Shown here one piece after another: positions 1 to 5,616 of a stretch of DNA of 7,469 bases. The notes beneath the pieces are model-generated. The model was not told where the DNA came from. It worked only from the letters and a program-made list of their open reading frames with translations, and searched no databases. A program made the position numbers and the translations under genes. Positions within the stretch are counted from its first letter, which is position 1, and every line of letters begins with the position of its first letter. This DNA is from Nitrospinota bacterium (GTDB lineage: Bacteria > UBA8248 > JACPRG01): assembly GCA_030740135.1 (NCBI GenBank), contig JASLXW010000199.1:1-7469 (forward strand), written 5' to 3'.

Positions 1-303
1 GTATTCGGGGATCACCTCCCCCGCGCCCCACTCGTCGCCGGGCGCGCCGTATTTGGTGTCCATGTGGCCGTTGAAGATGAGCGACTTTCCGCCGCCCGTT
101 CCTTTCAGGACGGCGACGACGTTGTTGCGCCCCGGCGCGGCCTCCATTTTGCGGGGGTGAAAACCGTTGTCGTCCAGCCAATCGAAAACGGCCTCGCCCA
201 TCGGCGCCTCGTGTCCGGTCGGGCTGAGGATGTTTCCCAGGCGCAGGGACAGATCCACCAGCTCCTTCTTATCGATGGCCGCGAGGACGGCGTCGGCGTT
301 CAT
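1..303 (-). CDS. M20-family metallopeptidase, N-terminal fragment (partial)
   Basis: The reading frame starts at an ATG (303-301) and stays open for 101 codons to the left window edge, so the C-terminus is missing. Visible features: an N-terminal helix with a SPTGHE motif (residues 27-32), typical of ArgE/DapE/CPG2-type enzymes, then a strand ending in FNGHMDTK (77-84). There H80 and D82 match the first metal ligands and adjacent catalytic Asp of M20 peptidases and deacylases. Known for the family: two-zinc cytosolic hydrolases that cleave amide bonds of N-acyl amino acids or dipeptides. The catalytic Glu, remaining ligands and dimerisation domain lie outside the window, so the substrate cannot be assigned. 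A GGGAGG ribosome site (308-313) sits 4 nt before the ATG. The gene follows the SDR gene on the same strand after a 97 nt gap and may belong to the same operon or have its own promoter. Confidence 0.78.
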   Translation of the reverse strand, partial: MNADAVLAAIDKKELVDLSLRLGNILSPTGHEAPMGEAVFDWLDDNGFHPRKMEAAPGRNNVVAVLKGTGGGKSLIFNGHMDTKYGAPGDEWGAGEVIPEY

Positions 304-400
304 TCAGCCTCCCTGGTTTTCGATGGATCGATTCGCCGCTGTAACGCGAATCGGGCGGATTGGGGGGACCTTCCGCGATGGACCGGCGGATATCCCGCGC
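304..400. other. Intergenic gap with 8-bp inverted repeat (329-336 / 346-353)
   Basis: This 97 nt gap lies between the SDR stop and the M20 start. It contains a perfect inverted repeat, CGATTCGC (329-336) and GCGAATCG (346-353), with a 9 nt loop. No T-run follows the stem on either strand, so it does not look like a standard intrinsic terminator. An operator or an mRNA-processing hairpin is possible. A weaker 5-bp stem (372-376/386-390) is probably chance. Confidence 0.4.
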
Positions 401-1171
401 TCAGCCGATGATTGTCCCCCCGCTGATGTCGATTGTCACGCCGGTGATCCAGCCGGCCTCTTCCGAGACCAGGAAGCGGACCGCCTCGGCCACGTCGGCG
501 GGCGCCCCCAGGCGGGGAATGGCCGCATCCGCCTTGAGGCGGTCGAGAGTCTCGGCCGGCAGGTCGCGGTTCATGTCGGTGATGATCGTCCCGGGGGCGA
601 TGGCGTTGGCCGTGACGCCGTATTCGCCGTACCGCTTCGCGACGCTCCGGGTGAACCCCAGGATCCCCGCCTTGGAGGCGGAGTAGGCGGCGCTCATCTG
701 CGCCCGGCCGTACCGGCCGGAGATGGAGGCCACGCTGACGATGCGCCCGTACCTGCGATCCATCATCCCGGGCAGGACGGCCCGCGTGCAGAGGTAGACG
801 CCCTTGAGGTTGACCGAGAGGACGCGGTCCCATTCCGCTTCTTCCAGATCTTCCAGGGGGGTCAGCGTGCTGAGCCCCGCGACGTTGACGAGGATGTCCG
901 CGCGCCCGAATTCCTTCAGGACCCGGTCGAGCATCCGGCCGACGCTCTCGCCGCTGGAGACGTCCACGGGGGCGGGCAGGGCGCTTCCGCCCAAGGCGCG
1001 GATGGCCGCGGCCGTCCGTTCGGCGTTGGCGGGCGTGAGCGTGGCGATGACCACATCGGCCCCCTCGCGCGCGAGGGTCTCCGCAGTGGTCTTTCCGATC
1101 CCCCGGCCGGCCCCGGTGACGATGGCGACGCGGCCCTTGAGCTTCTGGGCCGCCGGCAGGTCGGCGCTCAC
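401..1171 (-). CDS. SDR-family NAD(P)-dependent oxidoreductase (FabG-like)
   Basis: A 256-residue classical short-chain dehydrogenase/reductase, the usual family length. Seen in order: Rossmann dinucleotide motif TGAGRGIG (residues 19-26), adenine-contacting D70 in PVDV, NVAG (96-99, a variant of NNAG), structural N121, catalytic S149 in VSVASIS, and Y163/K167 in YSASK. The tail SGGTIIG is also typical. The catalytic tetrad is complete, so it should be an active cytosolic carbonyl/alcohol oxidoreductase. Substrate and NAD versus NADP preference are not clear: the residues after strand beta-2 (ATLTP) show no decisive acidic or basic signature. The GTG start at 1171 is chosen because it gives the normal N-terminus, lies 4 nt after the cyclase stop and has GAGGAT at 7 nt spacing. 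The longer in-frame extension to 1300 only shadows the cyclase gene. The tight spacing implies co-transcription with the cyclase gene. Many such proteins are labelled 3-oxoacyl-ACP reductase, but nothing here links it to fatty-acid synthesis. Confidence 0.92.
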   Translation of the reverse strand: MSADLPAAQKLKGRVAIVTGAGRGIGKTTAETLAREGADVVIATLTPANAERTAAAIRALGGSALPAPVDVSSGESVGRMLDRVLKEFGRADILVNVAGLSTLTPLEDLEEAEWDRVLSVNLKGVYLCTRAVLPGMMDRRYGRIVSVASISGRYGRAQMSAAYSASKAGILGFTRSVAKRYGEYGVTANAIAPGTIITDMNRDLPAETLDRLKADAAIPRLGAPADVAEAVRFLVSEEAGWITGVTIDISGGTIIG

Positions 1172-1175
1172 TCCC

Positions 1176-1940
1176 TCAATCCTCGAAAATGGCGACGGCG
1201 CGGGTCCACGCGCCGCTGCCCCGCTCGATCTTGATGGGGAAGCAGGCGACCAGGAAGCCGTGCGGCCTGGGGAGCTTGTCCAGGTTGGCGAGCTTTTCAA
1301 TCTGGAAGTATTCGCTTTCCTTGCCGGCGAAATGCGCCCCCCAGAACTGATCTTTGTTTCCCGCTTTCAGCTCCTTCGCCATTTGGGAGAACGGGATGTC
1401 CATCCCCCAGGCGTCGATGCCGATCACCTTCACGCCCTTGGCCGTCAGGCACAGGATGGACTCGCGGGTCATGCCGGGCTGGATTTCCAGGAATTTCGGG
1501 CTGTCGATGTATTTGTCCGTGCCGGTGCGGATCAGGGCGATGTCTCCGGGCTTGACGGTGTAATCGATTTTCCGGATGGCCTCCTCGACCTCATCGGCGG
1601 AGATCCGCTCGGCCGGCTTTTTGTGCGTGAAGTCGAGGCAGAACCCGTCGCCGAAGAAGTGCTCGAGCTCGAGCTCGTCGATCGTCCGCATGGGCTTGCC
1701 TTTGCTGTCCACGGGCGCATAGTGATAAGGGGCGTCCACGTGGGTTCCGACGTGGCTGATGAGTTGAATCCGTTCCGAGGATGAGCCGTGGCCGTGGGGC
1801 AGATCGTCCACCTCGACGTCGAACCGCTTGGCCCAGAGGCGGCCGTTCTCGTCGTGCTTGATGTAGTGAATGTCGAGCATCATGCCGTCGAATGTGCTGT
1901 TGTGAAGGGGCACGCTGAGGTCGATGATCGTCCGTGGCAT
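1176..1940 (-). CDS. Cyclase-family protein (kynurenine formamidase-like metal hydrolase)
   Basis: A complete 254-residue protein. The diagnostic motif SHVGTHVDAPYH (residues 62-73) matches the HxGTHxDxPxH metal-binding and catalytic signature of the cyclase family (Pfam PF04199). That family includes bacterial kynurenine formamidase, isatin hydrolase and polyketide-cyclase-like proteins. H63, H67, D69 and H73 are all present, so a Zn- or Mn-dependent hydrolase is expected. At about 254 residues it is longer than kynurenine formamidase KynB (about 210), and no kynureninase or tryptophan dioxygenase gene is adjacent. A generic amide, lactone or cyclic-imide hydrolase is therefore safer than a KynB call. 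The tail SGAWTRAVAIFED resembles the usual C-terminal strand. The start is well supported: ATG at 1940 with AAGGAG (1947-1952) 6 nt upstream. It is the first gene of a minus-strand unit with the SDR and M20 genes, diverging from hemY. No signal peptide or membrane segment is seen. Confidence 0.9.
   Translation of the reverse strand: MPRTIIDLSVPLHNSTFDGMMLDIHYIKHDENGRLWAKRFDVEVDDLPHGHGSSSERIQLISHVGTHVDAPYHYAPVDSKGKPMRTIDELELEHFFGDGFCLDFTHKKPAERISADEVEEAIRKIDYTVKPGDIALIRTGTDKYIDSPKFLEIQPGMTRESILCLTAKGVKVIGIDAWGMDIPFSQMAKELKAGNKDQFWGAHFAGKESEYFQIEKLANLDKLPRPHGFLVACFPIKIERGSGAWTRAVAIFED
1179..1184 (-). promoter_or_regulatory. Ribosome binding site for the SDR gene, inside the cyclase 3' end
   Basis: GAGGAT on the minus strand lies 7 nt before the GTG at 1171. 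It is made of the last two codons (Glu-Asp) of the cyclase gene, which fixes the SDR start and suggests translational coupling across the 4 nt gap. Confidence 0.6.
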
Positions 1941-2000
1941 TTCAGACTCCTTCCGGCGGGGATTTTAATTGGAAATCGAAACGGATAATCTTATTCCTGT
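1941..2000. promoter_or_regulatory. AT-rich divergent promoter region between the cyclase gene and hemY
   Basis: This part of the 123 nt gap between divergent starts is clearly richer in A and T than the rest of the window. For the minus strand, TAAAAT (plus 1962-1967) matches the -10 consensus at 5 of 6 positions, without a good -35 box. For the plus strand, TTGGAA (1969-1974) and TATTCC (1992-1997) have a 17 nt spacer but weak matches; GATAAT (1984-1989) is an alternative -10. The cyclase ribosome site AAGGAG (1947-1952) also lies here. The location fits a promoter; the exact boxes are guesses. Confidence 0.4.
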
Positions 2001-2028
2001 TTGTATGGGAAAATCCAGGATCAGCCGC

Positions 2029-2058
2029 GCCCGCGAACCGGCCGCGGGCCATGGGGGA
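2029..2058 (+). promoter_or_regulatory. hemY leader: GC hairpin next to the ribosome binding site
   Basis: GCCCGCG (2029-2035) and CGCGGGC (2043-2049) form a perfect 7-bp GC stem with a 7 nt loop. It ends 3 nt before the GGGGGA ribosome site (2053-2058), which lies 5 nt from the TTG start at 2064. The stem does not cover the ribosome site itself. It could affect translation or mRNA stability, but in such GC-rich DNA it may be chance. Confidence 0.35.
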
Positions 2059-2063
2059 AATCC

Positions 2064-3488
2064 TTGAGCGATCCAAAACCGCCGAAACGGGTCGTCGTCA
2101 TCGGGGGCGGAATCACCGGACTGGCCGCCGCCCATCGGTTGCGGGAAGGGGCGCGCGAGCGCGGCCTCCCGATCGAGGTCCGCCTTCTGGAAAGCTCCGG
2201 CCGCTTCGGCGGCTCGCTGCGGACCTCCCGCGCGGACGGGTGTGTGCTGGAGCACGGCCCGGATTGCTTCCTCTCGACGAAGCCCGCGGGCGTCGCCCTT
2301 TGCGAGGAGCTGGGTCTGGGGGAAAGCCTGATCGGGACCAACACGGAGTTCCGGAGGAGTTTCATCCTGAAAGGAAACGCCCTGCTGCCGGTTCCGGCGG
2401 GGTTTTACCTCCTGGCGCCTTCCTCCTTCGCTCCGTTCATCACAACACCGATTTTCAGTCCGCTGGGCAAGCTGAGGATGGCGATGGATCTGTTCATCCC
2501 GCGCCGCAAAGGGGGCGGCGATGAGACCCTGGCGTCCTTCGTCCGGCGAAGGCTCGGGACCGAGGCCCTGGAGCGGATGGCCCAGCCCATGGTTGCCGGG
2601 ATCTATTCCGCCGACCCGGAAACACTGAGCCTCGCGGCGACCTTCCCCCAGTTCCTTGAAATGGAGCGGGAGGAGCGCAGCGTCATCCTGGCCCTGCGGA
2701 AGAGAATGCGCGCGGGAAGGGGGGCGGCTTCGACGAGCGGGCCGCGCTACGGCCTGTTCGTCTCATTGCGGGAGGGAATGGAAAGCCTGGTGGCCGCCTT
2801 GTTGGAGCGGATCCCCGAGGGCACGCTTCGGTCCGGGCGCCGCGTGACCGCGCTCCAGCGGGAAAGAGACGGGTGGAAGGTTCGTCTGGAAGGAGGGGAA
2901 AGTGTAACGGCGGACGCCGTGTGCCTCACCGCCCCGGCGCCTCCGGCCGCGAAGCTGATGGCCGAGGTTTCCCCGAAGATGTCCGATCTGTTGAGCCAGA
3001 TCGCCTACGGCTCGATCGGGACGCTGAACCTGGTCTATCAACGGGAGCGGGTGAAGCGTCCCCTAGACGGGATGGGTTTCGTCGTCCCGGCCGCCGAGGG
3101 CCGCGCCCTCGTCGCGTGCTCCTTCTCCAGCGCCAAGTTCGAGGGCCGCGCCCCGGAGGACAAGGTTTTGCTCCGGGCCTTCTTTGGAGACGGCGAGACG
3201 TTCGCGCTTTCGGAGGAGGAGGCCGTCCGGCGGTTGATCGAGGAGCTTCGGGGGGTCCTGGTCATACAGGGCGAGCCCGAGACGGTCCTCCTCAGCCGGC
3301 ATCCCCACGCCATGCCGCAGTACAAAGTCGGGCATCCGGATCGGGTCGGCGCCATCGAGGCGGAGGCGGAAGGTGTTCCAGGTTTCGCAATCGCCGGCAG
3401 CGCCTATCGGGGGGTCGGAATTCCGGACTGCGTCGATGGCGCGAACAAAGCGGCCGGCCGGCTTCTGGATTTTCTCGGCGTTGAATAA
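2064..3488 (+). CDS. hemY: Protoporphyrinogen/coproporphyrinogen oxidase (HemY type)
   Basis: A complete 474-residue FAD-dependent oxidase of late haem synthesis. It takes six electrons from protoporphyrinogen IX to give protoporphyrin IX, or from coproporphyrinogen III in lineages using the coproporphyrin branch. Seen: FAD-binding GGGITG (residues 14-19), ribose-binding E43 with GRFGG (46-50), AEHGPDCFL-like early substrate segment, the QPMVAGIYSAD block from residue 174, and the C-terminal FAD motif GSAYRGVGIPDCVDG (445-459), all characteristic of HemY/PPOX. Length matches the family. The TTG start at 2064 is preferred because it has GGGGGA upstream and puts the FAD motif near the N-terminus as usual. 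An in-frame TTG at 2001 would add 21 unconserved residues. It is transcribed alone here, divergent from the cyclase gene and convergent on the TPP-enzyme gene, with no hemE, hemH or hemN in view. Likely a cytosolic or peripheral membrane protein. The haem branch used cannot be decided from this gene alone. Confidence 0.92.
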   Translation: MSDPKPPKRVVVIGGGITGLAAAHRLREGARERGLPIEVRLLESSGRFGGSLRTSRADGCVLEHGPDCFLSTKPAGVALCEELGLGESLIGTNTEFRRSFILKGNALLPVPAGFYLLAPSSFAPFITTPIFSPLGKLRMAMDLFIPRRKGGGDETLASFVRRRLGTEALERMAQPMVAGIYSADPETLSLAATFPQFLEMEREERSVILALRKRMRAGRGAASTSGPRYGLFVSLREGMESLVAALLERIPEGTLRSGRRVTALQRERDGWKVRLEGGESVTADAVCLTAPAPPAAKLMAEVSPKMSDLLSQIAYGSIGTLNLVYQRERVKRPLDGMGFVVPAAEGRALVACSFSSAKFEGRAPEDKVLLRAFFGDGETFALSEEEAVRRLIEELRGVLVIQGEPETVLLSRHPHAMPQYKVGHPDRVGAIEAEAEGVPGFAIAGSAYRGVGIPDCVDGANKAAGRLLDFLGVE

Positions 3489-3515
3489 CCCCCGACGGGT
3501 CCGGCCCCCCGACGC

Positions 3516-5231
3516 TCACATCGACGGGTGTTTGCAGATCACGTTGAGGAGCGCCTGGCGGCCTTCCTCCCGGACGGCCCGAAGCGCCCGCTCCAGCGCG
3601 CCCGGCAACTCTCCGGGCTCCTCGACGCGCTCGCCGTAACCTTCGTGCAACCCCATCATCTTTTCAAAGTGGGGCGAGGGCTGGAGGTCGCTCAAGGGGA
3701 ACTGGTTTCGCCCGGAAGCCCAGCCGTCGGGATACAGGCCCTGCGCCGACCGGCGGACGGCGTTCCAGCACTGGTTGTTGAAGATGATCGTCAGGAACGG
3801 CAGGTTTTGGGCCCGGGAGACGAAGTGGGCCGAGGTGGGGGAGTTGAAGATGTAACTCCCGTCCCCGACGGTCGCGATGACGGTCTTGTCCGGGTCGGCG
3901 AGCTTGACGCCGAGGCTCGCGCCCAGGGCCCACCCCAGACCGGACGCGTGGGACGAGGCGAAGAACGCCCCCGGCCGGCTGAAATCCACGTGGTTCGGAA
4001 CCAGATCGTATTCGTTGACGAGGATCGTGTCGTCGTCGTACACCTGGTTGATGCAGTGTGAGACCCACCGGTAGTCGAGCGGTTTCTCGCCGCCGGCCTC
4101 CTCCGCCGCCTTCGCCCATTCCGCGCGCTGCCGGTCATGGACGGCGCGGTATTGTTCGCGCCGCGCTTCCAGGGCCGCCTCTTTTCCCTTCAGGCGCGGG
4201 GCCAGGGCCGCGCGAAGGTTTCGCAGGCCGGCCGCCGGGTCCCCGACCAGTGAAACGTCGATCGGAAATCCCCGAATCGTATATTTGGAATAATAGGGGT
4301 CGCGGCCGAGATGGATGATCGGCGTCGAGTCTTTCGGTTTGGATAACGCGGGCATCCACGGGACGTCGGTCTCCAGGACCACGACGACGTCCGCCTCTTC
4401 GAGGAGGCCGGCGTGGTTGAAGCCGAGGTGCAGAGGATGGTCCGAAGGGAAGTTGGTGTAGATGTTCTGGAATTCGACGACGGGGACGGCCCCGGTTTCA
4501 GCCAGGTCCACCAGAAGCGAAACGGCGTCAGGGTTCGCGCCCGACGCGCCGGCGATGATGAGGGGGGATTTCGCCCCGGCCAGAAGCTCCGCCGCTTGTT
4601 CAACCTGGTCCGCGTTGGGCTGGGGGGAGGCCTGACCGAACCGGACCTCCTCGCGCCTCAAGGACAAGGTCTGCTGTTTTTCCGCCAGGACTTCGCGCGG
4701 CAGGGTCAGGTAGACGGGTCCCGGCGGATCGGCCATGGCCAAGGTGAGCGCCCGGTCCACCACGGTCTCAAGCTGCGCGAAGTTGCGCAGCTCATAGTCC
4801 CACTTGACGTGCTCGCGGAGCATCGCCGCCTGGTCGCGCGATTCCTGCGCCCAGTGGATGTAGATGTTCCGGTTGCCCAACACGCCTTCTTCGTTGATGG
4901 GCGTGCGTCCGGCGCTGAACAGGATGGGCATCTGGGTCTGGGAGGCGTTCATGATCTGGGCGGCCGCGTTGGCCGTGCCCACCGTGACGTGGACCATGAC
5001 CACTTGGGGCTCTCCGGTGATCATGGTGTAGCCGTGCGCCATGCTCACGGCCGTCGACTCGTGGGGACAGAGGATGGGCTTCGGGCAGGGCTCGTCCTCC
5101 GCTGTCCGCTTCGCGAAGCCCTCCACCAGGGGAGCGAAGTCGGTGCCCCCGTTGGCGAAGAAATATTTGATTCCCCTTTGGGCCAGCAGCGCCAGATAGG
5201 CGTCCGCGGCGCTCTCGACATGGATTTCCAC
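3516..5231 (-). CDS. Thiamine pyrophosphate-dependent enzyme (acetolactate synthase/benzoylformate decarboxylase type)
   Basis: A complete 571-residue protein with the three-domain layout of the COG0028 family. The N-terminal Pyr domain carries the conserved activating glutamate (E58 in CPHEST). The middle domain runs roughly from residue 200 to 340. The C-terminal PP domain carries the TPP/Mg motif GDG (456-458), 26 residues, then NN (485-486). All cofactor residues are present, so it should bind TPP and decarboxylate or carboligate a 2-oxo acid. It is not confidently acetolactate synthase: no regulatory subunit gene is adjacent and no branched-chain gene is in view. Benzoylformate, phosphonopyruvate or sulfopyruvate decarboxylase-like activities are alternatives; the substrate is unknown. 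The GTG start at 5231 has AGAGGA 6 nt upstream and gives a normal N-terminus (MEIHVESAADAYL). The frame extends to 5480, but only as a shadow of the cupin gene. It follows the cupin gene by 64 nt and its stop is 27 nt from that of hemY. Confidence 0.9.
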   Translation of the reverse strand: MEIHVESAADAYLALLAQRGIKYFFANGGTDFAPLVEGFAKRTAEDEPCPKPILCPHESTAVSMAHGYTMITGEPQVVMVHVTVGTANAAAQIMNASQTQMPILFSAGRTPINEEGVLGNRNIYIHWAQESRDQAAMLREHVKWDYELRNFAQLETVVDRALTLAMADPPGPVYLTLPREVLAEKQQTLSLRREEVRFGQASPQPNADQVEQAAELLAGAKSPLIIAGASGANPDAVSLLVDLAETGAVPVVEFQNIYTNFPSDHPLHLGFNHAGLLEEADVVVVLETDVPWMPALSKPKDSTPIIHLGRDPYYSKYTIRGFPIDVSLVGDPAAGLRNLRAALAPRLKGKEAALEARREQYRAVHDRQRAEWAKAAEEAGGEKPLDYRWVSHCINQVYDDDTILVNEYDLVPNHVDFSRPGAFFASSHASGLGWALGASLGVKLADPDKTVIATVGDGSYIFNSPTSAHFVSRAQNLPFLTIIFNNQCWNAVRRSAQGLYPDGWASGRNQFPLSDLQPSPHFEKMMGLHEGYGERVEEPGELPGALERALRAVREEGRQALLNVICKHPSM

Positions 5232-5237
5232 AGTCGT

Positions 5238-5243
5238 TCCTCT
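5238..5243 (-). promoter_or_regulatory. Ribosome binding site fixing the GTG start of the TPP-enzyme gene
   Basis: AGAGGA on the minus strand, within a GAGAGAGAGGA purine run, lies 6 nt before the GTG at 5231. It decides the start over longer in-frame options further upstream. Confidence 0.65.
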
Positions 5244-5273
5244 CTCTCGGGGGTTGTCGGATTTTCGGCCTCT

Positions 5274-5282
5274 AGTGTAGCA
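5274..5282 (-). promoter_or_regulatory. Possible extended -10 promoter for the TPP-enzyme gene
   Basis: On the minus strand TGCTACACT reads as a TG-extended -10 element (TACACT matches TATAAT at 4 of 6). It lies in the 64 nt gap after the cupin gene and would give a leader of about 35 nt. No -35 box is seen at normal spacing. Read-through from the cupin gene is equally possible. Confidence 0.25.
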
Positions 5283-5295
5283 CGTCCCGGGGCCG

Positions 5296-5616
5296 TTAAT
5301 GATGCAGCGCGAGCCAGACGGTCTTTTGGTCGGGGTCCGTCCACTCGACCCGGTGGCGCTTGCGGGCGGGGATGAGAACGTAGTCGCCGGGACGCATTTC
5401 CCGGGGCTGTTCCTCGCCTTCATAGAGAAGCCGGGCGCCGCCGGTGAGCAGGAGGATCCACTCGTCGTCGTCCGGATCATACCACTTTCCGGGCGGCGTC
5501 GCCTGGCCGGCCGAGATGATGCGCTCCAGCTTGAGGTGCGGTGTTTCGAGAAGCCGCTCGAAGACCTCTTTGGGCGCGTGCGCCGGGACGTCGGAGAAGA
5601 GGTTGCCGGTGATCAT
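5296..5616 (-). CDS. Small single-domain cupin protein
   Basis: A complete 106-residue protein forming one cupin beta-barrel. Seen: PPGKWYDPDDDEWILLLTGGARLLYEG (about residues 41-67, given here in outline: W45, Y46, D47, the D49-D51 run, E52, W53 and the G59-G60 turn) as motif 1, then PGDYVLIPARKRHRVEW as motif 2 with one conserved His. The usual HxH pair of motif 1 is replaced by the WYDPDDDE stretch. This resembles a known group of small bacterial cupins, but metal binding is uncertain. No enzymatic role can be assigned; ligand sensing, isomerase or lyase activity are options. The ATG at 5616 has GGGAGGA (5624-5630) 7 nt upstream. It overlaps the stop of the upstream caspase/GH gene as ATGA, implying translational coupling. 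The TPP-enzyme gene follows 64 nt downstream. Confidence 0.86.
   Translation of the reverse strand: MITGNLFSDVPAHAPKEVFERLLETPHLKLERIISAGQATPPGKWYDPDDDEWILLLTGGARLLYEGEEQPREMRPGDYVLIPARKRHRVEWTDPDQKTVWLALHH

Noticed and set aside
167..1234. Long plus-strand open frame (355 codons) across the SDR gene
   Set aside because: It lies antisense to the SDR and M20 genes, shows no recognisable motif, is rich in Arg, Gly, Asp and Pro as shadow frames in high-GC DNA are, and overlaps better-supported genes.
1172..1300. Longer N-terminus for the SDR protein, starting at 1300
   Set aside because: The added residues are Ser/Pro/Arg-rich shadow of the cyclase gene; the GTG at 1171 has a ribosome site and gives the normal SDR N-terminus.
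1665..1676. Palindrome GAGCTCGAGCTC inside the cyclase gene
   Set aside because: It is explained by alternating Glu and Leu codons (ELELE) and lies well inside the coding region.
804..1784. Plus-strand open frame of 326 codons over the SDR and cyclase genes
   Set aside because: Antisense shadow of two genes with complete catalytic motifs; no ribosome site and no family resemblance.
3489..3515. Possible bidirectional terminator between the convergent hemY and TPP-enzyme genes
   Set aside because: I found no stem longer than about 3 bp and no T-run. The repeated CGACGGGT (3493-3500, 3522-3529) is direct, not inverted.
4413..5375. Plus-strand open frame of 320 codons over the TPP-enzyme gene
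   Set aside because: Antisense to a gene with intact TPP motifs; composition is that of a shadow frame.
5232..5480. Longer N-terminus for the TPP enzyme, starting at 5480
   Set aside because: It would run through the cupin gene in another frame; the GTG at 5231 has a good ribosome site and a family-like beginning.
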